The position numbers and the translations under genes are program-made. Below the pieces are notes generated by a model. It did no database searches. It saw only the letters and a list, made by a program, of their open reading frames with translations, and was not told the origin of the DNA. Positions 1 through 7,052 of a DNA stretch of 21,105 nucleotides are shown piece by piece. Every line of letters begins with the position of its first letter. Position 1 is the stretch's first letter. Source of the DNA: JACZWL01 sp046756445 (GTDB lineage Bacteria > Pseudomonadota > Gammaproteobacteria > Steroidobacterales > Woeseiaceae); the NCBI GenBank assembly GCA_046756445.1, contig JBHHWI010000051.1, positions 1-21,105 on the forward strand, given 5' to 3'.

Positions 1-107
1 TGGCAGGCGACTACTATATTACGGAGCGGGTCTCCGCGGGCGCCACCCTGGAACTGGCGGGTGACTTCGATGTGTTCACAATCGGCGCGCGATGGTTCTT
101 CAAGTAA
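1..107 (+). CDS. C-terminal end of an outer-membrane beta-barrel protein (partial)
   Basis: The reading frame enters from the left edge (first full codon at base 3) and ends with TAA at 105-107, leaving 34 residues. The tail alternates aromatic or aliphatic and polar residues (YYITERVSAG, then DVFTIGARWFFK), the pattern of the last two transmembrane strands of a small outer-membrane barrel. The penultimate residue is Phe rather than the usual final Phe. No family can be named from so short a piece. The gene is convergent with the sulfotransferase operon on the other strand; 44 bases separate the two stop codons and no terminator hairpin stands out between them. Confidence 0.55.
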   Translation, partial: AGDYYITERVSAGATLELAGDFDVFTIGARWFFK

Positions 108-151
108 GAATATCTCGTGAATCCGTGCAGCAGTCTCGGCCTGTCACGACA

Positions 152-1165
152 TCAACTTCCATGCAGTGATTTGTGATCGGCCTGCGACATCTTTTGCGCC
201 TGCCACCAGTCCAGACAACGATTAATGCGTTTTTCGACGCCTCCTGTAGCATCGGCGCCGGACGCTTCATAGCCTAGCTGTGCAAGCAACTTGCCGGCAA
301 TCCCCTCGAAGACCGCGATATCCTTTTCCATCATCTGGTTTCGCCAGTCCCTAAGCCCTGTGTGCGGCGGCAACCAGGCAGACTTGGCCGACAAGTGCGG
401 GTTCTTTATGGTTTTCCCTGCAAAATAGTCGGCCATCTTTTCCGAGTCGGGAATCTGCAGGAAAGCGGCAATAGCTGAAAGCAGGGCCTGTGAATCTGCA
501 ACAAGGTCCTCGTACTTCAGCTCATGATACAGCCCTTCACCCAGCGAATGTCCGTCGCGTATCCCTGTTCCCGTCTGCCAGCGCCACCATAGCGCACAGG
601 TCCCCACGATATCTTCCGCCCACAAGGACCATTTGCCCGGTCCCTTGGTAGCGGTTGCCCAATCCATCGCCGACAGGCAAGTGTCCCTCCCGTCACGGAT
701 GATATGGATGAATTTCGCGCGCGGAAACAGGCTGGTCAGGGCGGGGATCTGGCGACAGTAATCCGGGGTCTTCTCGCCGCTCAGGGGCTTGCCCTTGTGG
801 GCGGCACGAAGATCGTAGAGCCTGGAGACGAACTGGCTGTAAGACCGGCAACCCCTGGCGGCTTCCTCGATATCAGCCTCATCCAGGCCCATCCGGTAAA
901 AGCGACGGTAGCTGCGGACCTGGTCAACCAGCTCGCGCGTCAATGCCGGGTCGGACACCTTGCGGAGCGCCTTCTTTACCGCCCGGGTGATGAAGTGCGT
1001 ATCGTTGGCGACGGTCAATTGCGGATGGTTGTCCAACATTCGCCGCAACAGTGTCGTGCCGGACCTGGGACAACCGACCACAAAAACGAAGGGGTTCCTG
1101 CTTTCTGTTGCCGTTCCCTGCACGGACCGCACCTCGTCCCGCTCAGCTGCGGGCCAGCCTGGCAT
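152..1165 (-). CDS. PAPS-dependent sulfotransferase family protein
   Basis: Predicted 337-aa sulfotransferase that would move a sulfuryl group from PAPS to a hydroxyl or amine of a glycan or other acceptor. The 5'-phosphosulfate loop is visible near the N-terminus (FVVGCPRSGTTLLRRML, residues about 26-42). The 3'-phosphate-binding motif is also present (FIHIIRDGRDTCLSAM). The length fits the bacterial sulfotransferase family (Sulfotransfer_3 type). It is the last gene of the minus-strand glycan operon and overlaps the end of the ABC exporter gene. The start is uncertain: ATG at 1165 has a modest AGGGC six bases upstream; a TTG at 1183 or a GTG at 1132 is also possible, and the conserved domain begins downstream of all three. 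There is no signal peptide, so it should act in the cytoplasm. The acceptor is unknown; glycan sulfation is inferred from the neighbours. Confidence 0.85.
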   Translation of the reverse strand: MPGWPAAERDEVRSVQGTATESRNPFVFVVGCPRSGTTLLRRMLDNHPQLTVANDTHFITRAVKKALRKVSDPALTRELVDQVRSYRRFYRMGLDEADIEEAARGCRSYSQFVSRLYDLRAAHKGKPLSGEKTPDYCRQIPALTSLFPRAKFIHIIRDGRDTCLSAMDWATATKGPGKWSLWAEDIVGTCALWWRWQTGTGIRDGHSLGEGLYHELKYEDLVADSQALLSAIAAFLQIPDSEKMADYFAGKTIKNPHLSAKSAWLPPHTGLRDWRNQMMEKDIAVFEGIAGKLLAQLGYEASGADATGGVEKRINRCLDWWQAQKMSQADHKSLHGS

Positions 1166-2936
1166 AGCTGCCCTGCGCCGCAATCAGTTCTTCATGGGTG
1201 CCGCGTTCGGATACCGCGCCGTTCTCTATGTAGAGAATCAGGTCCGCAGGTACGCTGTCCTGGAATTCGTGCGTGATCAGAAAAGTGGTCTGCCGCGTGC
1301 AAAGCCTGGTCAGGGCGTCCATGACGGCCTCGCGGTTTTCCCTGTCCAACCCTGTAGTCGGTTCGTCCAGGATCAGGATAGGGGCTTTCCGGAGGGTAGC
1401 CCGTGCAATCGCGATTCGCTGCCGCTGCCCGACGGACAGGGTAATCCCCCGCTCACCGACCCGGGTTTCATAGCCGTCCGGGAAGGATTCGATAAACTGA
1501 TGGGCATTAGCCTGGCGCGCCGCATAACTGATCTCCTCATCGGTGCAGCCGGGCATGCCCAAGGCTATATTCTCCCGGATGCTCGTAGCGAACAACAAGG
1601 TATCCTGCAGCACTACGCTGATCTGCGAGCGCAGGGACGCGAGCGTGACATGACGGATGTCGATACCGTCGATCAGGACCCTCCCCCGATCAGGGTCGTA
1701 GAGCCTGGAAAGCATGCCGATAATGGTTGACTTGCCGGCCCCGGACGCCCCGACAATGGACACCAGCTGGCCGGGGCGAACCGAGAAGTTGACGTCCACC
1801 AGCACCGGGTGAGCAGCTTCGTAGCCGTAGCTCACCTGGTCGAATTCGACGGCCCCGCGGAACGGCGGCGCCGGGCGTGAGTCCGGAGCGTCGGCGACAT
1901 CCGGCGGAATAGCGAAAATCTCGATAACGCGCTCGCCCGCCGCGGAGGCCTTCGCCATGCGACCCGAGTATTTCGCAAAATCCTGCATGGGCTTGAAAGC
2001 GGCCTTCAGGTAGGAAAGGAATACCAGCAGCTCCCCGGCACTGAGTGCGCCGCGCAGCACCAGCAGCGTTCCGTAGAACAATACCGCGGCGGCCGAGACG
2101 CCGGTCATCAACTGGACGGTGCCCTGCAGTCGGGCCAGCAGTCGCTTGACCTTGACGCCCTCCTTAAGGCTTTTTTCGTTCTGCTGCGTGAATTCGTCCG
2201 CAAACGCGTCATCGAGTGAAAGCGTCTGGATCACCTGCATGGCACTGATGGATTCCGCTGCCGTCGAAGCCATCGCGCCTTCACGCTTGCGCTGGGTGCG
2301 CGACGCGCCCTGGATCTTCCTGCTCAGGAACACCGTCGGCAGCCAGTACAACGGTGCGCAAATCAGGACCAGCAGCGCAAGTTTCCAGTTCAACCAAAGC
2401 ATCAGTCCGCCCATGGTGACCAGCACCAGAGCGCTGCCGATCATCGGCATGAACGCGGTGACAGCGACGTCCTTGAGCAGGCCGATGTCGCCGATCACCC
2501 GAACGATCAGGTCGCCACTGCGTGCTTTGCTGTGGAAGGACAGCGACAGGCACTGAATGTGCCGGAACAGCGCCCCGCGCACCCTGGTGAGGACCTTGTT
2601 GCCAACCAATGCGAAACCGACTTTCTGGTAGTAGCTGCACAGCCCCCTCAAGCCCAGAATGGTCACCATGGACAAGGCCGCCAAACTCACCAGAGTCATG
2701 GGCTCGAGACCCTGAATCCACTCCGAGGGATGCTTCTGGGTGGTGTTGGGTAAGATTAGATAGTCGAAAACGAATTTCAGCGGCCACGGCTCGAGCGCCC
2801 GCATCGCCACCCCGGCAAACAGGGCCAGGAACGACCCCGCCAGCAATGACCGGTACTCGCGCATGTACGGCCACATGTGATGCAGCAGGCGCCAGACACC
2901 CGGTATTGCCTGTCTCAGTGTTTCAGGTCTGGCCAT
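1143..2936 (-). CDS. Type I ABC exporter half-transporter (MsbA-like, fused TMD-NBD)
   Basis: This 597-aa protein has about six hydrophobic transmembrane segments (roughly residues 30-310) followed by a nucleotide-binding domain (about 360-597), the usual layout and length of a homodimeric exporter such as MsbA, PglK or NdvA. Walker A is GASGAGKST (396-404), the Q-loop Gln is 444, Walker B is ILILDE (520-525) and the switch His is 556. The signature is LSVGQ (500-504) instead of LSGGQ. Lying between an outer-membrane barrel and a sulfotransferase in a glycosyltransferase operon, it most likely moves a glycan, glycolipid or lipid-linked oligosaccharide across the inner membrane; the substrate is inferred from context only. 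ATG at 2936 has a GGA about eight bases upstream. The gene starts inside a small upstream ORF and its end overlaps the sulfotransferase start, suggesting translational coupling. Confidence 0.9.
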   Translation of the reverse strand: MARPETLRQAIPGVWRLLHHMWPYMREYRSLLAGSFLALFAGVAMRALEPWPLKFVFDYLILPNTTQKHPSEWIQGLEPMTLVSLAALSMVTILGLRGLCSYYQKVGFALVGNKVLTRVRGALFRHIQCLSLSFHSKARSGDLIVRVIGDIGLLKDVAVTAFMPMIGSALVLVTMGGLMLWLNWKLALLVLICAPLYWLPTVFLSRKIQGASRTQRKREGAMASTAAESISAMQVIQTLSLDDAFADEFTQQNEKSLKEGVKVKRLLARLQGTVQLMTGVSAAAVLFYGTLLVLRGALSAGELLVFLSYLKAAFKPMQDFAKYSGRMAKASAAGERVIEIFAIPPDVADAPDSRPAPPFRGAVEFDQVSYGYEAAHPVLVDVNFSVRPGQLVSIVGASGAGKSTIIGMLSRLYDPDRGRVLIDGIDIRHVTLASLRSQISVVLQDTLLFATSIRENIALGMPGCTDEEISYAARQANAHQFIESFPDGYETRVGERGITLSVGQRQRIAIARATLRKAPILILDEPTTGLDRENREAVMDALTRLCTRQTTFLITHEFQDSVPADLILYIENGAVSERGTHEELIAAQGSYARLARS

Positions 2937-3079
2937 TTCAGTTTCCGATCGCCGTTTGCCCGTTCCGGAGTGAGCGCCTGGTACAGTGCGACGTTGTCAG
3001 GCGCCACCCGCTCGACCGGCACGACGCTCTCGAGCCCGGACACGGGAGGCCGGAGCTGATCCCGCCGGTCGCTGTTCAT
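2915..3079 (-). CDS. Small uncharacterised protein inside the glycan operon (54 aa)
   Basis: An ATG-to-TGA frame of 54 residues fills the gap between the barrel gene and the ABC exporter gene. It begins MNSDRRDQLRPP and ends KLKWPDLKH. Its codons strongly prefer G or C in the third position, like the flanking genes. It ends 22 bases inside the ABC gene, an arrangement seen in coupled operons. No signal peptide or membrane segment is visible; the protein is hydrophilic and mixed in charge. The weakness is the start: no convincing Shine-Dalgarno precedes the ATG at 3079. I recognise no family. It could be a real small operon protein or a chance GC-rich frame. Confidence 0.42.
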   Translation of the reverse strand: MNSDRRDQLRPPVSGLESVVPVERVAPDNVALYQALTPERANGDRKLKWPDLKH

Positions 3080-3114
3080 TATTATCGCCGGACTCGTGTA
3101 TGGTACGGCTTGTA

Positions 3115-4860
3115 TCAGAACCGGTACCGGAACTGGAGCTTGCCGAGATAAGCGTCATCGGCTGCGTTGAAGGCATCGCCGGGACTGAACCAGGCGGCGA
3201 CGACTTCCAGGTCCAACTGCCTGCCGGTTCTCCACCCCAGGACGAGGTCGACTTCCAGGCCCAGATCAGGGTCGATACCGTTGGGCTGACCGTCGATATC
3301 GCTGTCGACCCAGAAGAGGCTCAACTCGTTTTGCTTGTAGGAATGCCCGACGAGGTCCAGCGAAATGCCTTTCCTGGGCAGCCAGCCGAGGCCGGCCGTG
3401 AGGATTTCCAGATTCGCCAGTTCCGGATCCACCAGTTCACCGTAGTAACGAAACGAGGTGACGCCGGCGAACTTGGCATTGTTGTCCTGCAACCCGGACT
3501 GCCGGAACGTGTTGTCCTCGGTCGATTGCGGGTCGTCTCCCTGGCCCATCGCGTAGCCCAGCGTGAGCGCGAAGCGGTCATGAATCTGCCACGTCGATCC
3601 GATATCGAAGGCCCAGCCCCGGTTGTCAATCTGGCCGATGCTGCCGTCCATGTACGCAATTTCCACCCAGCTTTCCTGGTGCGGCAGCCACTCGCCGAAT
3701 GCCCGCAAGCCGTAGTGCGTGCGCTGGACCGGTACTGGCAGATCAAAATCCCGATGGATGACGTAACCGGCCAGGTGCCGGTCATCATCATTGTTGGAGA
3801 TGTACAGCATGCTGTTGGCAGCTGCCTCATCGACGAGGTTGCCGTTGGCCAGGGTTTCGCTGTAGGACAGTTCCGCCCTGATGTTATTGCCGGTCCAGAT
3901 TGCGCGCAGCGTGTCGAGGTTCTGGTCATAGAGCCATTCGCGTTCATCGTCGAAATCTGCACGGCCGATCTGGAAATCGAGGCCGATCCCGAAAGGGTCA
4001 ATCCAGTACAGGTAGGTCTCCCCGGGCCTCGTGTCCCCGGTAGTCAGACTGCCGTCTACGTCGTCATCACGAATCAACTGGCGGTGGAACAACTCGGCGA
4101 CGGCAAAAAATGAAGACGTCGGCTGGAACACGGCCCTTGCCCGGAAATAGCCTTCCAGATCGTTACGGTCGGCCGGGTCGGCCGCATCGAGGTCGAAGTC
4201 GTTTTCCATGATTCCTCGTGCCGTTACCTGGCCGGCCAGCAGGAGCTTGTCGGTGACCCACACGCCCTTGCCGAACAGGTCATCCTCGTCCCGGTTGCGG
4301 TCCACGATCGCCTGCACGCGGGTCTCGCCCAACGCGTAACCGGATAGTCGCAGCTCGTGCCGGACCGGCAGTTCCCCGGGAATCAGCACACGGTAACCCA
4401 TGATGCTCGCCTCGATCCCTCTGCCGGTTCTGCGGGTGTCGTCAATGCGTCCCGTGATTCTTTCGCGGCCCTCGCCCCTGGGGCTGATTTTTCTTGCGGA
4501 GAATCTCTCCTCGCTGCGGTAATAGCCTTCCACTTTCACGCGCATGCCCTGGAGCGCGTTCCTGTCCACCCTGCCGAAGTCGGTTTTTTCCTGCACTTCA
4601 ACGCGCTGGCCCAACAGCGTGAAATGCCGGCCTTGCTGCACGCGGCTAATGGTGCCTATCAGGCTCTCGTAGCGGCTCGGCTGCACCAGATCCACGCGCT
4701 GAGCGAGAAAGGAGCCGTCCGACTGGTAGCTTCCTCTTACCTCAAGCCAGTGACCCTCCGTCAGCACGTCGACGGAGGATTGGGATTGCGCCAGGCAGGT
4801 TGCGTGCGCAAGCAGCAGCAGCCATGCGGGTGTCGTGAATACGTCCAATAACTTTCTCAT
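3115..4860 (-). CDS. Alginate-export-type outer-membrane beta-barrel with N-terminal DUF5666-like region
   Basis: This 581-aa protein starts with a signal peptide (MRKLLDVFTT, then a Leu-rich core, probable cleavage after CLA at about residue 24). Residues about 28-200 form repeated short beta units (EVRGSYQSDGSFLAQRVDL, VKVEGYYRSEERFSARKI, with GTISRV and GRIDD between) that resemble DUF5666 or other OB-like modules. From about 205 to the C-terminus (FRYRF, terminal Phe) it is an amphipathic barrel rich in aromatic girdle residues and acidic loops, resembling the AlgE/alginate_export family. AlgE-type porins conduct anionic polysaccharide through the outer membrane, so this is the likely exit pore of the system. 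The ATG directly follows the TAA of the upstream kinase gene, with AAGGAG six bases upstream. The family call is by recognition of pattern and is moderately certain; the barrel fold is more certain than the substrate. Confidence 0.75.
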   Translation of the reverse strand: MRKLLDVFTTPAWLLLLAHATCLAQSQSSVDVLTEGHWLEVRGSYQSDGSFLAQRVDLVQPSRYESLIGTISRVQQGRHFTLLGQRVEVQEKTDFGRVDRNALQGMRVKVEGYYRSEERFSARKISPRGEGRERITGRIDDTRRTGRGIEASIMGYRVLIPGELPVRHELRLSGYALGETRVQAIVDRNRDEDDLFGKGVWVTDKLLLAGQVTARGIMENDFDLDAADPADRNDLEGYFRARAVFQPTSSFFAVAELFHRQLIRDDDVDGSLTTGDTRPGETYLYWIDPFGIGLDFQIGRADFDDEREWLYDQNLDTLRAIWTGNNIRAELSYSETLANGNLVDEAAANSMLYISNNDDDRHLAGYVIHRDFDLPVPVQRTHYGLRAFGEWLPHQESWVEIAYMDGSIGQIDNRGWAFDIGSTWQIHDRFALTLGYAMGQGDDPQSTEDNTFRQSGLQDNNAKFAGVTSFRYYGELVDPELANLEILTAGLGWLPRKGISLDLVGHSYKQNELSLFWVDSDIDGQPNGIDPDLGLEVDLVLGWRTGRQLDLEVVAAWFSPGDAFNAADDAYLGKLQFRYRF

Positions 4861-5967
4861 TTAAGTCTCCTTGATCCTGTTGAGGTCATCCAGACAGCGG
4901 TGGCCCATGGTGACAAGGTCGGGCACCAGGCTGGCCCACCTGGGGCGATGCGCATAAACCAGAGCCAGCCGGCAAAACGTAGTTGCCTGATAAAACCGCA
5001 GCCTTTCCCAGAATCCCGGCTCTTCGTTCCTGGCCAGTCCCTGGAGAAACTTCTTGCCGCCGGCATCGATGCTGCGTTGCGTTGCGTCCTGTGCGCCCTG
5101 CAGGTTGCGCAGGACCAGGTGGGCGAGAAAATTGCCCGGATCCAGCGCCACGTCGGCCCGACACATCAGGTCGAAGTCCAGCAAAGTCAGGTGTTTGACC
5201 TGTTGAATGAACTGCTTGTCATGCAGGTCGCGGTGCGCCAGTCCGATAGCCGCCGGAGCCAACTCGGCCCGTGCGTCCGCAAGGCGCTCGCGTAAGCACG
5301 GCCAATGCTCCGGCAGTTGTCCGCCCATTTGCTCCAGGCGAGCCGCATGCTTGTCGATCACCTGGAGTTCAGCGGCGCTGTCGAACGCGCACTCATCCGC
5401 CAGCGCGTCGTGCTCCTGGAAGTCACGCAGCCCTCTCCCGACGAGGTGAAACAGGTCAGTGGTTTCTGCGGATAAACGCAATCGTTCGCCGGCTTTCAAT
5501 ACCATCACCAGCGCTTCGTTGGCAGTGTCGTACTCGATCACCTCCGGCGCATGAACACCACCCCCGGCCAGGGCCGCATTCGCGACCTCGTACTTGTGGA
5601 CCATGCGGTCGAGGTGCCCGCGACGAAAACCTTTCAGGATCCTGGGTTTCTGCGTGGAGTAATCGATCAGCGTCAGGCGCCGGCCGGGCCGGTAGCTCAG
5701 CAGACTGGTCCTGGCTGCGAACGATGCGTCATTGAGCCTGGCAGCCAACGGTATCTTGTTGTCTTCTGCTACTGCCAGCTCGCTGAGTTCCTGGTTTTCC
5801 CAGGCATACCAGCAGCGGCGCTCACCCAGCGCCACCTCCAGCTGCACGGTACCCTTGCCGTTGATTTCCACCCGGGCAATATGACCCCGGGTTCCGGTAC
5901 TCTCGAGCCGGTCCTCGATTCTCTCGAGCAGATGTTGGAGCGGCGAAACGGTTGCGGTTTGCATCAT
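4861..5967 (-). CDS. APH-fold phosphotransferase (small-molecule or sugar kinase)
   Basis: This 368-aa protein belongs to the aminoglycoside phosphotransferase/choline kinase superfamily. The catalytic loop is HRDLHDKQ (245-252), with Asp247 as expected base and Gln in place of the usual Asn; the metal-binding Asp is Asp264 in LLDFD. The N-lobe contains an SYRPGRR strand (91-97). The Gln variant is also known in maltokinase-type members, so activity is plausible. Two in-frame ATGs (5967 and 5964) overlap the TGA of the upstream glycosyltransferase gene, with AGGAG nearby. The context (two GTs upstream, an outer-membrane barrel immediately downstream) suggests phosphorylation of a sugar, glycan or glycan precursor rather than antibiotic resistance. 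It shares the DKQ catalytic variant with the kinase half of the fusion protein two genes upstream. The substrate is unknown. Confidence 0.8.
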   Translation of the reverse strand: MMQTATVSPLQHLLERIEDRLESTGTRGHIARVEINGKGTVQLEVALGERRCWYAWENQELSELAVAEDNKIPLAARLNDASFAARTSLLSYRPGRRLTLIDYSTQKPRILKGFRRGHLDRMVHKYEVANAALAGGGVHAPEVIEYDTANEALVMVLKAGERLRLSAETTDLFHLVGRGLRDFQEHDALADECAFDSAAELQVIDKHAARLEQMGGQLPEHWPCLRERLADARAELAPAAIGLAHRDLHDKQFIQQVKHLTLLDFDLMCRADVALDPGNFLAHLVLRNLQGAQDATQRSIDAGGKKFLQGLARNEEPGFWERLRFYQATTFCRLALVYAHRPRWASLVPDLVTMGHRCLDDLNRIKET

Positions 5968-7052
5968 CCCCTGACGCTCCTGCGGTTCCCCACCCGGCCG
6001 TTTCGGGTCACACGGTCCAGGACCGTGGCCGCGATGCCGTCCCAGCTGTATGCCGTTGCGCTCTCGGCGGCCCGCCGGCCGATCGAATTCCGTTTCCCGG
6101 GGTCCAGGATCAGCCGCGCCAGCAAGTCCGCCATGCCGCTCGTGTCACCCGGGCGGTAGAGGTAGCCGGTTCTGCCGTGATCGACGACGCGGGCCAGGTC
6201 ACCGAGATCCGGCACAACCGGCACCACACCGCAAGCCATGGCCTCCATCAGCTTCAGCGGTGAAAAATAACAGGGGCCGTCCGGCTGGTAGGTCAGAGGC
6301 AGGGCGTCGAAGGCCGCGACAAATCCCGGCATTCTCGCATGCTGCTGCCAGCCCACACGCGTAAAGTGTTTGTCGGGCAGCCTGCCCAGTGCTTCGAATT
6401 CACCTTCACCAACGACCAGCAGATGGACCGGCAGGTCCTGCGCCAGCAATCTCGAAACCGCGGACACCAGATGACCAAAGCCGTGCCAGGCTCGTAGCCT
6501 GCCGTGGAACCCGATCACGAACGCGCCCGCAGGAATGTGCTCGCTTCGCACCGCACCGCCGTCCACCTGCAGATTGAAGCGTCGCGTATCAATGCCGTTG
6601 GGACACACCATCACCGCATCGGGATCGGCGCCCTTGGTACAGGCATATTCTGCTATTGCACTGGACACGGCCACGACACAGTCGGCCTGCCTGAATAGGA
6701 ACTCGTCGCATTCCCGGTCAACATCGGTTTCCGCTGCGCCGCGAAACCGCTCTTGTTCGTCCGCCAGTAGTGCGTTGACCTCCAGAACCAGTGGAATACC
6801 CGACTCCTGCGCGAACCGTGCAGCCGTGGCCTTGCCCAGCGCGTAGCGTTCATACACGAGGTCGAAAGGGCGCCGAGCCCGGCCGGATAACAGAGCGGAT
6901 TCCAGCACGGCATCGTCGGGCTGGTCGAAAGCGACGACATCGCAGCCCAGCCGGGCGAAGGCGTCGCGCATGGCAACCAGATGTACGGCGGCGCCCTTGC
7001 TGCGGTCGGGTGTAATACCCGCGTCCTGGTTGACGGCCGCGATCCTCGTCAT
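5964..7052 (-). CDS. GT4-family (GT-B fold) glycosyltransferase
   Basis: This 362-aa protein has the two-Rossmann GT-B layout. The N-terminal half begins with a short strand (TRIAAVNQDAGI) and a GAAVHLVAMRDAF helix. The C-terminal nucleotide-sugar domain has FVIGFHGRLRAWHGF (178-192), LLVVGEGE (211-218) and YFSPLKLMEAMACGVVPVV (262-280), in which Glu270 is the conserved Glu of the GT4 donor site. It has no signal peptide and should act at the cytoplasmic face. ATG at 7052 overlaps the TGA of the fusion gene as ATGA; its own TGA overlaps the next kinase start in the same way. It probably adds one sugar in the glycan made by this operon; donor and acceptor cannot be read from the sequence. Confidence 0.87.
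   Translation of the reverse strand: MTRIAAVNQDAGITPDRSKGAAVHLVAMRDAFARLGCDVVAFDQPDDAVLESALLSGRARRPFDLVYERYALGKATAARFAQESGIPLVLEVNALLADEQERFRGAAETDVDRECDEFLFRQADCVVAVSSAIAEYACTKGADPDAVMVCPNGIDTRRFNLQVDGGAVRSEHIPAGAFVIGFHGRLRAWHGFGHLVSAVSRLLAQDLPVHLLVVGEGEFEALGRLPDKHFTRVGWQQHARMPGFVAAFDALPLTYQPDGPCYFSPLKLMEAMACGVVPVVPDLGDLARVVDHGRTGYLYRPGDTSGMADLLARLILDPGKRNSIGRRAAESATAYSWDGIAATVLDRVTRNGRVGNRRSVRG

Noticed and set aside
1143..2936. KpsMT-type or Wzm/Wzt-type capsule or O-antigen transporter
   Set aside because: Those have separate permease and ATPase proteins. This is a single chain with the exporter TMD-NBD order, and no KpsE/KpsD partner is present.
2986..4113. A 375-aa open frame on the plus strand opposite the barrel gene
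   Set aside because: It is antisense to a well-supported barrel with signal peptide and C-terminal Phe. The long frame results from GC-rich codon bias.
4861..5967. Aminoglycoside resistance enzyme
   Set aside because: Although the fold is that of APH, the gene sits inside a glycan operon, coupled to glycosyltransferases, and has the Gln-type catalytic loop; no resistance context or mobile element is present.
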